From DSWT01 sp035420085 (GTDB taxonomy: Bacteria > Chloroflexota > Anaerolineae > B4-G1 > SLSP01), in contig DAOLUH010000001.1 in assembly GCA_035420085.1 (NCBI GenBank), positions 124,001-188,000 on the forward strand: a stretch of 64,000 bases of DNA, written 5' to 3'. The notes below the pieces were generated by a model. The model saw nothing but the letters and a program-made list of their open reading frames with translations. It did no database searches and was not told where the DNA came from. This document shows positions 23,147-31,083 of the stretch, in pieces (position 1 is the first letter of the stretch; every line of letters starts with the position of its first letter). The position numbers were made by a program, and so were the translations under genes.

Positions 23147-24580
23147 ATGGCAAACGGTTGGTGGAAAGAGCTGCGGCAGAGCGTGATGAGCGTCTTGGGC
23201 GCGCCATCTGCGCCGCCCGCGCCGGGGTTGTACACGTACCCCGTTCCCCTGGATGGCGGGCAGCGGCGCATCCACCTGCGCGTCGAAGAGGGCGGCGCCA
23301 GCCTCCTCTTCATTGACGTGACCGACGTGCTGCACCTCAACGCCACGGCTACGGTGATGGCGAAGATGGCGCTGGACGGCGTCCCGGCGGAGCAGGCGCA
23401 CAACCGTTTCTTGCGGCGCTTCAATGGCGTAGATAAAGGCCAACTTACCCGCGAGATTGCCTCCATCTACAGCCTGGTCGAGCGTTTCCGGGCGAATGAT
23501 GGCGGTTGTCCTGTGTGCAGCGTCGCCGATCAACTGGAATTTCGCCCCCTGTTCAGCGCGCCCGTCCACGCGCCCTACAAAGCTGACGTGGCGCTCACCT
23601 ACGGCTGCAACAACGCCTGCGCGCACTGCTACAACGAAGCGGAGCGTCTCGATATGCCGTCTCTGGCGCTGGCGGATTGGTTCCGCGTGCTCGATAAACT
23701 CGCCGAGATCGGCGTGCCGCACCTCATCCTTACCGGCGGCGAGCCGACGCTGCACCCCGATCTGCCGGCCATCATCCGCCACGCCGACGGGCTGGGGCTG
23801 ATCGTGGGGATGAACACGAACGGGCGAATGCTTGCCCACGCGCCCACAATGGCGGCGCTCGTCGAAGCGGGACTGAACCACGTGCAAATCACGCTGGAAA
23901 CCCACGACGCTGCCATCCACGACGCGATGGTCGGCGCGCGAGGCGCTTTCGCGCAGACGGTGCGCGGCATCGAAAACGCCCTGGCGAGTGGCATCCACAC
24001 CATCACCAACAGCACGTTGACGCGGCAGAACCAGCGCGACGCCGTGTGCATCGTGGATTTCCTGCACGGCCTGGGCCTGCGCACGTTTGCGATGAATGGG
24101 ATGATCTACGCCGGCGGCGGTCTGGCTGCATCGGACGCCATCCCCGCCGAGGACATGGCCGCCACGCTGGTCGCCGTCCGCGAGCACGCTGAGGCGTTGG
24201 ACATGCGTTTCCTCTGGTACACCGTCACCGACTACTGCCGCCTTTCGCCGTTGGAACTGGGTCTTGCGCCCAAGCGCTGCAACGCCGCCGAGTACTCCAT
24301 CTGCATCGAACCGAACGGCGATGTGCTGCCCTGTCAATCGTATTATGTGGCGGCAGGCAGCCTGCTCATCGATCCGTGGGAGCGTATCTGGAACAGCCCG
24401 CTGTTCCTGAGCTTCCGCGACCGTGAAACTGACCCGCTCGCAGCCGGGCTGCCGGAAGCGTGTTGGGATTGCCCCGATTTGGAGATGTGCGGGGGCGGCT
24501 GCCGTCTCGAACGCGAAGCGCACACCGCCCATCATCCCGCCGAACATGGCTGCGCGCGGGGAAGAAAACCTAAAACGTGA
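23147..24580 (+). CDS. PqqD-radical SAM-SPASM protein (intact cluster)
   Basis: The 477-residue protein has three parts. Residues about 27-115 form a PqqD-like peptide-binding domain ('LHLNATATVMAKMALDGVPAEQAHNRFLRRF'). A C121-PV-C124 pair follows. The radical SAM core has C154-x3-C158-x2-C161 ('GCNNACAHCYNE') and 'LTGGEPTLHPDL'. The C-terminal SPASM region carries 'CIEPNGDVLPCQSYY' and C439, C442, C448, C452 for auxiliary clusters. This layout is that of peptide-modifying radical SAM enzymes. It lacks a clear Shine-Dalgarno. A paralogue without cluster cysteines (28018-29307) and two Cys-tailed membrane proteins lie in the same block, plausible partner and substrates (inference). Confidence 0.88.
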   Translation: MANGWWKELRQSVMSVLGAPSAPPAPGLYTYPVPLDGGQRRIHLRVEEGGASLLFIDVTDVLHLNATATVMAKMALDGVPAEQAHNRFLRRFNGVDKGQLTREIASIYSLVERFRANDGGCPVCSVADQLEFRPLFSAPVHAPYKADVALTYGCNNACAHCYNEAERLDMPSLALADWFRVLDKLAEIGVPHLILTGGEPTLHPDLPAIIRHADGLGLIVGMNTNGRMLAHAPTMAALVEAGLNHVQITLETHDAAIHDAMVGARGAFAQTVRGIENALASGIHTITNSTLTRQNQRDAVCIVDFLHGLGLRTFAMNGMIYAGGGLAASDAIPAEDMAATLVAVREHAEALDMRFLWYTVTDYCRLSPLELGLAPKRCNAAEYSICIEPNGDVLPCQSYYVAAGSLLIDPWERIWNSPLFLSFRDRETDPLAAGLPEACWDCPDLEMCGGGCRLEREAHTAHHPAEHGCARGRKPKT

Positions 24581-24648
24581 AGCGTGAAACGTAAAACGTA
24601 AGTGACTTACGAATTACGTTTTACGTTTTACGAGCTACGTTTTACGCC
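24570..24648. repeat. Long ACGTTTTAC hairpin array
   Basis: GTGAAGC / GTGAAAC / GTAAAAC units are followed by the reverse units TTACGTTTTACGTTTTAC. The array covers the stop codon of the radical SAM gene and the whole gap to the kinase gene, and could fold into a long stem. Confidence 0.85.
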
Positions 24649-24663
24649 TTATTCTGGGGGACT

Positions 24664-25911
24664 ATGTTACGCGAAGGTACGATTCTACAACAAAACCGGT
24701 ATCGCATCACCCATTTGCTTGGCCGGGGTGGCATGGGCGCGGTCTACGCCGCGTGGCACTTGAGCCTGGAAATTCCTGTCGCCATCAAAGAGCTGATGGT
24801 GCAGGCTGACCTCGACCCGGAAATGCTGGCGCAGCTCCGCGCGCAATTCAAGCGCGAGGCGGTGACGTTGGCGCGCCTCAACCACAACAACCTGGTGCGG
24901 GTGATGGACTCTTTTGAGGAAGGCAGCAACGCCTATCTGGTGATGGAGATGGTCGAAGGCGAAAGTCTGGCGGATCGCATCGGGCGTGAGGGCGCGCTGC
25001 CGCAGGCGCTCGTGCTGCGGTGGGCGCACCAACTGCTCGACGCGCTGGCCTACTGTCACGGGCAGAATGTGCTCCACCGCGACATCAAGCCCACCAATAT
25101 CATCATCCGCCCCGATGGGCAGGCCGTGTTGGTGGATTTCGGCCTGGTGAAGCTGTGGGATCCGCGCGATCCCCGCACCATGACCGTCGTGCGCGGGATG
25201 GGAACGCCGGAATACGCGCCGCCGGAGCAGTATGAAGCCGAATCCGGTTTTACCGACGTGCGCAGCGACATCTACGGCCTGGGTGCGACGCTCTACCACG
25301 CGCTCGTGGGACAGGCGCCGCCCACTGCCACCAAGCGCATCGTCAATCCGGCGGCGTTGCTCCCCGTGCGCGCGTTGATCCCCAACGTTGATCCCGCCAT
25401 CGAAGCGGCGTTGATGCGCGCGCTCGAACTGCGACCGATTGACCGCTTCCAGAGTGCGCGGGAGATGGCGAGCGCCCTTAGCGCCGGCGCGCCGCGCCAA
25501 CCGGCGCAACCGCCGGTCGCCGGACCGCCTCGCCCGCCAGCCATGCCGCCAAGAACGCAAGCCGTCGCAAGGCCAGTGACAGGCGCGCCGCAGTCCCCAC
25601 CGCCCGCCCCGATGCCGCAACGCGCCCGCCCACTTCCCATGCCCAAAGTCCAGCGCGATGGCAAAGCTGCGGCTTCTATCGCGGCGTTCGTGTTGGGCGT
25701 TCTCGGTTTGGTCACGATGGTGCTCTTGCCGCTGTGCAACCTTCCCCTGCCGTTGATCGGCATTGTCGTGAGCATTCTAGGGATCAGATCGAAGCAGCGG
25801 CGGGGATTGGCCTGGGCAGGCCTGGCGCTTTGTCTGCTGACATTGGCGCTGACGTTGATCCTTTTGGCGATCGGCGCGCTCTCGTCTCTCAGCGAATATG
25901 GGTCCTTTTGA
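24664..25911 (+). CDS. Hanks-type Ser/Thr protein kinase with C-terminal membrane helices
   Basis: The 415-residue protein has a complete kinase domain (1-275): P-loop 'LGRGGMGAVYAAW' (19-31), K42 in 'VAIKEL', catalytic 'HRDIKPTN' (138-145, D140), 'DFG' (158-160), and 'GMGTPEYAPPEQY' for the activation-loop end. A Pro-rich linker (about 280-335) leads to two to three hydrophobic segments with 'IGIVVSILGIRSKQRRGLAWAGLALCLLTLALTLILLAIGAL', a DUF4190-like membrane module, instead of an extracellular sensor. The kinase should phosphorylate membrane or cytoplasmic targets. The last 14 nt overlap the next gene, indicating coupling. Confidence 0.93.
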   Translation: MLREGTILQQNRYRITHLLGRGGMGAVYAAWHLSLEIPVAIKELMVQADLDPEMLAQLRAQFKREAVTLARLNHNNLVRVMDSFEEGSNAYLVMEMVEGESLADRIGREGALPQALVLRWAHQLLDALAYCHGQNVLHRDIKPTNIIIRPDGQAVLVDFGLVKLWDPRDPRTMTVVRGMGTPEYAPPEQYEAESGFTDVRSDIYGLGATLYHALVGQAPPTATKRIVNPAALLPVRALIPNVDPAIEAALMRALELRPIDRFQSAREMASALSAGAPRQPAQPPVAGPPRPPAMPPRTQAVARPVTGAPQSPPPAPMPQRARPLPMPKVQRDGKAAASIAAFVLGVLGLVTMVLLPLCNLPLPLIGIVVSILGIRSKQRRGLAWAGLALCLLTLALTLILLAIGALSSLSEYGSF

Positions 25912-26470
25912 AACAAAGCGTCTACATCTGCGTAGATTTAGATTAGCGGACCTGGACGACATTTACACGCAAGTCTACGCTGATCCGGCGGTGTGTGCGA
26001 TGTACTGCGGGGAGACTTTGAGCCGGGCGCAGGTCCATAACCGGCTGCTGTATCGCGCGCACCAGCCCGATAGCGCAGAGTTCGGCTATCTGGCGATTGT
26101 GTTGCGGGCGACAACGGGCGCGAGTGCGCGCGTCATCGGGCAGATCAACCTGACGCCGTTCGCCAACAGTTACTACCGGCTGCCCGGTGAACCGGCGACG
26201 CCATGCAACGCGCTGGAAGTGGAACTGGCTTTCGCGCTTGGTGCAGCCTACTGGGGGCAGGGATTGGCGTTCGAAGCCTGCCAGCCGGTGATTCGCTATG
26301 CGTTTGAGGCGCTTAAAGTGCCGCGTCTGATGAGCGGCATCGTAATGACCAACGAGCGTTCCATTGACCTGCACAAGCGCCTGGGCTATCGCATTGAGCG
26401 CAATCAGTGCGAAGACGATATTTGCGGCCTGGTCGCCGTGCTCGACAACCCGCTCATTCGCAACGCTTAA
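25898..26470 (+). CDS. RimJ/RimL-type GNAT acetyltransferase
   Basis: The 190-residue protein follows the RimJ/RimL pattern: 'ETKRLHLRRFRLADLDDIYTQVYADPAV' at the N-terminus, 'LEVELAFALGAAYWGQGLAFEACQPVIRYAFEAL' containing the acetyl-CoA loop (Y-W-G-Q-G-L-A), and 'RLMSGIVMTNERSIDLHKRLGYRIERNQ'. Such enzymes acetylate N-termini of proteins or small amines. The start ATG at 25898 lies inside the kinase gene (14-nt overlap), so translation is probably coupled. The target is unknown; a link to kinase signalling is only positional. Confidence 0.85.
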   Translation: MGPFETKRLHLRRFRLADLDDIYTQVYADPAVCAMYCGETLSRAQVHNRLLYRAHQPDSAEFGYLAIVLRATTGASARVIGQINLTPFANSYYRLPGEPATPCNALEVELAFALGAAYWGQGLAFEACQPVIRYAFEALKVPRLMSGIVMTNERSIDLHKRLGYRIERNQCEDDICGLVAVLDNPLIRNA

Positions 26471-26519
26471 CTCGCAGCTTGTAAGGAGTGTAAACGAATC
26501 TGCGGTACAGACCCGATAA

Positions 26520-26598
26520 TGAAAATTTCACCGCAGAGCACACGAAGAACGCAGAGGTTTTTTATCTCTGTGAACTCTGTGTCCTCTGTGGCTATTTG
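26520..26598. repeat. CTCTGTG 7-8-mer repeat, partly inverted
   Basis: ACCGCAGAG...ACGCAGAG on the left and CTCTGTGAACTCTGTGTCC...CTCTGTGGC on the right can pair. It fills the gap before a small membrane protein gene. Confidence 0.75.
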
Positions 26599-26612
26599 CA
26601 GAGGAGCAAACT

Positions 26613-27161
26613 ATGACGAATGAAAGACCGACTTATGCACACGGGATGCGCTGGTTCGGCATCCTCTTGATCGCGCTTGGCGTCCTGGGATTATTCAGCC
26701 AGATATTTAACATCCGGTTTGGACATTTCATCTGGCCGTTCTTCATCCTTGTACCGGGCGTGATGATGATTGTCTTATCCCTGCGCGCGGAACAAGGGGC
26801 CGGCGAGCCGTTCGTGATGTTGGGCAGCCTCGTCACGATGACCGGCCTGTTGTTGTTCTACCAGAACCTCACGGGTCACTGGGCCAGTTGGGCCTACGCC
26901 TGGGCGTTGATCGCGCCCACGGGCGTCGGCGTGGGGCAGTGGCTCTATGGGACGGCCCACGGGCGACCAGGCGCGGTCAAAGCGGGTAAGGACCTGGTGA
27001 GCATCGGATTGATCATCTTCGCGGTCGGTTTCGTCTTCTTTGAGTTGATTCTCAACATCAGCGGCCTTAATCTGGGGTTGGCTGGCTGGGGTATCTTGTT
27101 CATCCTGGGAGGCGCGCTCATCTTGTTGCGACCTTTCCTCTCCAGGCCAAGAGAACGATGA
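26613..27161 (+). CDS. Polytopic membrane protein of unknown function
   Basis: The 182-residue protein has five to six hydrophobic segments in pairs: 'WFGILLIALGVLGLFSQIF', 'FIWPFFILVPGVMMIVLSL', 'FVMLGSLVTMTGLLLFYQNL', 'WALIAPTGVGVGQWLYG', 'IGLIIFAVGFVFFELILNI' and 'LAGWGILFILGGALILLRPFL'. The helix-pair style resembles LiaF/DUF5668 membrane modules, but I cannot assign it firmly. GAGGAGC precedes ATG. Its stop overlaps the start of the MetH-activation-like gene (ATGA), so the two are translated together. Confidence 0.65.
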   Translation: MTNERPTYAHGMRWFGILLIALGVLGLFSQIFNIRFGHFIWPFFILVPGVMMIVLSLRAEQGAGEPFVMLGSLVTMTGLLLFYQNLTGHWASWAYAWALIAPTGVGVGQWLYGTAHGRPGAVKAGKDLVSIGLIIFAVGFVFFELILNISGLNLGLAGWGILFILGGALILLRPFLSRPRER

Positions 27162-27844
27162 ACGAGCACATTGTTGATGTAATTTCTTTTCAACCCGATC
27201 TGGCGGAACTTGTCAAGCGGCTGCGACTGAAAGAAGGCAGCCCCTATCTCGCCGACCTGCAACGGCTGCGCGACGAAGCTGAACGTATCGCCCGACCGAA
27301 GGCGCTCTACAAAATCGCCTTCATTGAGGCAAGGGGTGACAACTATGTGATTGTGGATGGCGTGACGCTGACGAGCCGGGTGCTGCGCGTGAACCTGGAG
27401 CGCGTCCATCGCGTCTTCCCCTACGTCGCCACGTGCGGGGTGGAACTGGATCAATGGGCGCACGCGCAGGAGGATGTGCTCTTCCAATATTGGGCCGACG
27501 TGATCAAGGAGATGGCGGTACGGGTCGCCAGCCAGGCGTTGTTCCAGTCCATGACGGCCTGCTACGAATTGGGGAAAACGGCAGTAATGTCGCCGGGGTC
27601 GCTGGCCGATTGGCCGCTGCCGCAACAGCGCCCGCTCTTTAGCATCCTGGGCGATGTCACAGGCGCGATTGGCGTCACGTTGTCGGACAGCTTCTTGATG
27701 ACGCCCAACAAAAGCGTGTCAGGGGTGCGCTTCGCCACCGACGATGACTTCGCCAGTTGCCAGCTCTGTCCCCGCGAGAACTGTCCCGGTCGCCGCGCCC
27801 CCTACGATGAAACGTTGTATGACCGCAAGTATCGCAAGGAGTGA
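27158..27844 (+). CDS. Stand-alone MetH activation-domain-like protein
   Basis: The 228-residue protein resembles the reactivation domain of cobalamin-dependent methionine synthase as a free protein. The core has 'ALGKTAVMSPGS'-type text ('ELGKTAVMSPGSLADWPLPQQRPLFSILGD') and 'LSDSFLMTPNKSVSGVRFAT', followed by a Cys cluster 'CQLCPRENCPGRRAPYD'. In MetH this domain binds SAM and helps reduce cob(II)alamin; free versions occur in anaerobes with corrinoid enzymes and in unknown roles. No MetH is in the window. It overlaps the membrane protein gene by 4 nt and precedes the radical SAM paralogue. Confidence 0.72.
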   Translation: MNEHIVDVISFQPDLAELVKRLRLKEGSPYLADLQRLRDEAERIARPKALYKIAFIEARGDNYVIVDGVTLTSRVLRVNLERVHRVFPYVATCGVELDQWAHAQEDVLFQYWADVIKEMAVRVASQALFQSMTACYELGKTAVMSPGSLADWPLPQQRPLFSILGDVTGAIGVTLSDSFLMTPNKSVSGVRFATDDDFASCQLCPRENCPGRRAPYDETLYDRKYRKE

Positions 27845-27917
27845 GGAAGTGAGTGGGTAAGGGAGTGGGGGAGTGAGGGAGTGGGGGAGTGAGGGAGTGA
27901 GGGGGTGAGGGGGTGAT
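27842..27917. repeat. GTGGGGGA / GTGAGGGA 8-mer array
   Basis: Eight or nine 8-bp units follow the stop codon of the MetH-activation-like gene. The array merges with two further unit families downstream (27928-28003), so one 165-bp gap is built almost wholly of three array types. Confidence 0.85.
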
Positions 27918-27927
27918 AGAGCGAAAG

Positions 27928-28003
27928 ACCCAACCACCTAACCACCCAACCACCTGATCCCGTATCCAGCATCCAGCATCCAGTATCGAGTATCCAGCTT
28001 CAA
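27928..28003. repeat. CCAACCAC 8-mer array then ATCCAGY 7-mer array
   Basis: CCAACCAC/CTAACCAC/CCAACCAC (27928-27957) is followed by ATCCAGC/ATCCAGC/ATCCAGT/ATCGAGT/ATCCAGC (27962-28003). The second array ends 4 bp before the AGGAGG of the next gene. Confidence 0.85.
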
Positions 28004-28017
28004 GTCAGGAGGTGACT

Positions 28018-29307
28018 ATGGCAATGGAATGGCTCAAGAACCTGTTTGGCGTTAAGCGCGCGGCGACCACGCCCGCGGTAGCCCCTGGCATCTACCATGC
28101 ACTGCGCGAGGCCGAGGGGATGTATACACGCTTCCATCTGCGGGTGGAACGCGATGGGACGGGGATGTTGATTGCCAACGCGGCGGCGGCGGCGCGGCTT
28201 TCGCCCTCTGGCGTCGTCATTGTCAAGGGCTTGCTCGACGGCAAAAGCACCGAGGCGATTGTCGCTGATCTCACCGCCAAATTCCGGGGCGCGAGCGCGG
28301 ACGTGATGCGCGCCGACGTCACACAAGTCGAGACGCTCATCAAACAGATCACCACACCCGGCGATACGTACCCGGTCTATAATCTCAACGACGCCGCCCT
28401 TTCGCCCTACGCTGCGCAACTCATTGCCCCGTTGCAAGCGTCGCTGCCGCTCGCCGCACCCGATAAGTTGCTGCCGATTCTTGACCGGCTGTGGGCGGTG
28501 GGCATTCCCCATGTGACGTTGCTGGCGCCGCCGCAGCCAGAACCGGCGCACCTGATCCGCGCCATCGAACGCGCTCAAGACATAGGGATGATCGCCGGAG
28601 TGCGCGGGCGCGCCGTTGACCTGTGGAACGTCGAACTGTTGGCGGCGCTGATGCAGGCTGGCGTGGATCACGTCACCTTCCTCTACGCCTCCAATAACTC
28701 CGCCGTCCACGACGCCCTGTGCGGCGAGGGCGACCATGCCGCTGCCGTCGCGCTGTTGGCATGGCTGGAAGAGAACCAGCTCTGCGCCGTCGCCGAAATC
28801 CCGTTAATCCAGGCGACGCTCAGTACGCTCCATGCCACGGTTGACACGCTGATGGCTGCGGGAACGGATAACATCGTTTTCGCGGCCTACGCGACCACCG
28901 ACGCGGCCCTGGCGGCGCAAGATGGCGTTTTTGCCGCTGACGCGATGCCGCAGGTGGCGGCTATCGTCGAGGAAGTCGCCGACAATGCGCAGGCGCGCTT
29001 CATCTGGGATCCGCCGGTGCAGCGGGATGCGACGCAGGCGCTGTCTGCGCAGATTCAGCGCGGCCCGCGCTGCTCCGGCGACGTGGCGGTGCGCGTCGAG
29101 CCGGATGGCGATGTCATTCCGCCGCGCGGCCCATATCAGAGCGCGGGCAATATCCTCACTGCTACGTGGGACGACATCTGGAATCACGATGTCTTCCGTG
29201 TGTACCGCGAGCGAGTGGAAGCGCCGACGCATTGCGATATTTGCCCCGGGCTGGCGATTTGCGCCGCTGACTGTCCCCGCGAGCCGGCCGGTTGGGCGCA
29301 GGGGTGA
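28018..29307 (+). CDS. Radical SAM paralogue lacking the cluster cysteines (pseudoenzyme)
   Basis: The 429-residue protein matches the radical SAM protein at 23147-24580 along its length, from the PqqD-like domain ('RFHLRVERDGTGMLI', 'LSPSGVVIVKGLLDGKSTEAIVADLTAKF') to the SPASM end. The key cysteines are gone: CPVC is YPVY (118-121), and the CxxxCxxC stretch is replaced by 'LIAPLQASLPLAAPDKL'. In SPASM 'VLPCQS' reads 'VIPPRG', while C406, C409, C415 and C419 remain. It cannot bind the usual [4Fe-4S]-SAM cluster, so it is likely a scaffold or recognition partner (inference). AGGAGG sets the start at ATG 28018. Confidence 0.82.
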   Translation: MAMEWLKNLFGVKRAATTPAVAPGIYHALREAEGMYTRFHLRVERDGTGMLIANAAAAARLSPSGVVIVKGLLDGKSTEAIVADLTAKFRGASADVMRADVTQVETLIKQITTPGDTYPVYNLNDAALSPYAAQLIAPLQASLPLAAPDKLLPILDRLWAVGIPHVTLLAPPQPEPAHLIRAIERAQDIGMIAGVRGRAVDLWNVELLAALMQAGVDHVTFLYASNNSAVHDALCGEGDHAAAVALLAWLEENQLCAVAEIPLIQATLSTLHATVDTLMAAGTDNIVFAAYATTDAALAAQDGVFAADAMPQVAAIVEEVADNAQARFIWDPPVQRDATQALSAQIQRGPRCSGDVAVRVEPDGDVIPPRGPYQSAGNILTATWDDIWNHDVFRVYRERVEAPTHCDICPGLAICAADCPREPAGWAQG

Positions 29308-29320
29308 TGGAGGTAGCGAT

Positions 29321-31018
29321 ATGAAAAAGCGACCGATTTTCCATATTGTGGCCTTGTGCGCCTTGTTGGCGTTGCTCGGCGTCTTTTTGCGCGCGCCAGC
29401 GTTGGCGCAAAACTACAGTTTCGCCGTGCCGGAACTGCTCATGCACGTCATTGTCCAGCCGGACAGTTCCGCGACAATCATCTACGACATCACCTTCCAG
29501 AACTACGGGAGCGCCATTGACATCGTTGACATCGGGACGCCGCACAGCAAATACAACATCGGCAATATGAGCGCATCTATTGACGGTGTGGCGCTGACCG
29601 ACATTCGCAAATCCGAGTACGTCAATCCCGGCGTCGAAGTTCACCTGGGGAGCAAAGCCATCCCGTCAGGCGGCAAGGGCACACTCCACTTCGAGATGAC
29701 GATGCCGGAAATGATCTTCACCGACACGACCAACAAAGAGAACGCCTCGCTGCAAATCACGCCGACGTGGTTTGACAGCAGTTTGGTGCGTGGCACAGGC
29801 ACGATTGAAATTCGCGTCACGCTGCTCGAAGGCATCCAACTGGACGAGGTGTTGTACCAGGACGTGGCTTTCACCGACAAGGGCACGGAGAATGGTCGCG
29901 TGGTCACTGTCTGGCGCTTCGAAAATGTCGCAGCCACCAAAGAATACCGCGTGGGCGTCTCCTTCCCGCAGCGCGGCCTCACCAACATCACCAAAGTGAC
30001 GGCGTGGGATCTCTTTGTCCGTTGGATCAGCCAGTTTTTAGGCGGGATCAGCATCCTGCTCAGTGTGTGCCTGCCTTTTGTCATCCCTCTCTTCATTTTC
30101 TGGCTGATCGTCCGCGGCATCATCAAGGCCAGCAAACCCAACTACCTGCCGCCCATCGCTCAGGTGGAGGGTGGGGGCATCAAGCGCGGGCTGACCGCGC
30201 CAGAAGCCGCCGTCATCCTGGAAATGCCGCTCAACAAAGTGTTGGCGCTGGTCATTTTCGGGATGCTCGAAAAAAAGCTGGTGCGGCAGACGGACGACAC
30301 GCCGCTCAAAGTGGAGGTTGCCGAACCGTACCGCGTCGCCGACAAGGCGGATCTGAAAGACGCTGAAGCCCGCGCGGCGTACCGGCGCACCGTGGCCCAG
30401 CAGCAAGGGACGGTCATCCACAAATACGAAGACGCCTTTTTGGACTTGATCGAAGCGCATCCCGATAAGCCGGTGAAGCAATTGAACGTCGTCGCGGCGA
30501 TGGAAGGGCTGGTCAAGGGCGCTGCCGCCAAAATGCAGGGCTTCGATCTCTCGGATACACAGGACTACTACCGCCGGGTCATCGAACGGGCCATGCAGCA
30601 AGCCGCCGCGTTGGGTGACATCGAGCAGCGCGAGCAATATCTGGATCAATATGCCCCGTGGGTGATGATGGACAAAGACTACCGGACGGTGATGACCGTC
30701 GGCGGCTACAACTACTGGCCGCGCTGGGTGCGTCAGACCCGGCCCGTGGCGGCGGGCGGCGCAGCGAGCACGGCGGGAGCGGCTGGCAGCGCCGCCAGTG
30801 GGCGTCCTGCGCCCAAGTTTGGCGACGTCGCTTCTTCGTTCGCCGGCTGGGCCGAGACCACGATGGGCGGCATGGCGGCGGCGATTATGCCCACGTCGCT
30901 GCAAAAGCCCGCGCCGCCCAGTACATCATCGTCTTCAGGGGGCGGCTTCCACAGCAGTTGCGCGTGCGCATGTGCCGGATGCGCCTGTGCGTGCGCGTGT
31001 GCGGGCGGGGGACGGTGA
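29321..31018 (+). CDS. DUF2207-type membrane protein with Cys-Ala tail (copy 1)
   Basis: The 565-residue protein has a signal peptide ('IVALCALLALLGVFLRAPALAQ'). An extracellular beta-rich region follows (about 30-240: 'YSFAVPELLMHVIVQPDSSATIIYDITFQNYGSAIDIVDIG') and a membrane helix near 250-275. A cytoplasmic part contains 'GGGIKRGLTAPEAAVILEMPLNKVLALVIFGMLEKKLV', a winged-helix-like segment of DUF2207 proteins. The protein ends in 'CACACAGCACACACAGGGR', seven cysteines, where DUF2207 proteins usually have a Gly/Ser-rich tail. GGAGG sets ATG 29321, 13 bp after the radical SAM paralogue. The tail is a candidate modification or metal site (inference). Confidence 0.8.
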   Translation: MKKRPIFHIVALCALLALLGVFLRAPALAQNYSFAVPELLMHVIVQPDSSATIIYDITFQNYGSAIDIVDIGTPHSKYNIGNMSASIDGVALTDIRKSEYVNPGVEVHLGSKAIPSGGKGTLHFEMTMPEMIFTDTTNKENASLQITPTWFDSSLVRGTGTIEIRVTLLEGIQLDEVLYQDVAFTDKGTENGRVVTVWRFENVAATKEYRVGVSFPQRGLTNITKVTAWDLFVRWISQFLGGISILLSVCLPFVIPLFIFWLIVRGIIKASKPNYLPPIAQVEGGGIKRGLTAPEAAVILEMPLNKVLALVIFGMLEKKLVRQTDDTPLKVEVAEPYRVADKADLKDAEARAAYRRTVAQQQGTVIHKYEDAFLDLIEAHPDKPVKQLNVVAAMEGLVKGAAAKMQGFDLSDTQDYYRRVIERAMQQAAALGDIEQREQYLDQYAPWVMMDKDYRTVMTVGGYNYWPRWVRQTRPVAAGGAASTAGAAGSAASGRPAPKFGDVASSFAGWAETTMGGMAAAIMPTSLQKPAPPSTSSSSGGGFHSSCACACAGCACACACAGGGR

Positions 31019-31063
31019 GATTAGCGGTTAGCTTTCAGCGGTCAGCGATCAGCCAGAGCTGAC
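31019..31063. repeat. AGCGGTT-type 7-mer array
   Basis: Units GCGGTTA, GCTTTCA, GCGGTCA and GCGATCA fill the gap between the two DUF2207 genes. Confidence 0.75.
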
Positions 31064-31083
31064 TGTTGATGGAGGATAAGGGG

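Noticed and set aside
23120..24547. 475-codon minus-strand ORF opposite the radical SAM gene
   Set aside because: The plus-strand protein has cluster motifs and domain structure; the antisense frame shows no family features.
26613..27161. Adjacent membrane protein as a DUF2207 partner subunit
   Set aside because: No shared motif or Cys tail; only proximity.
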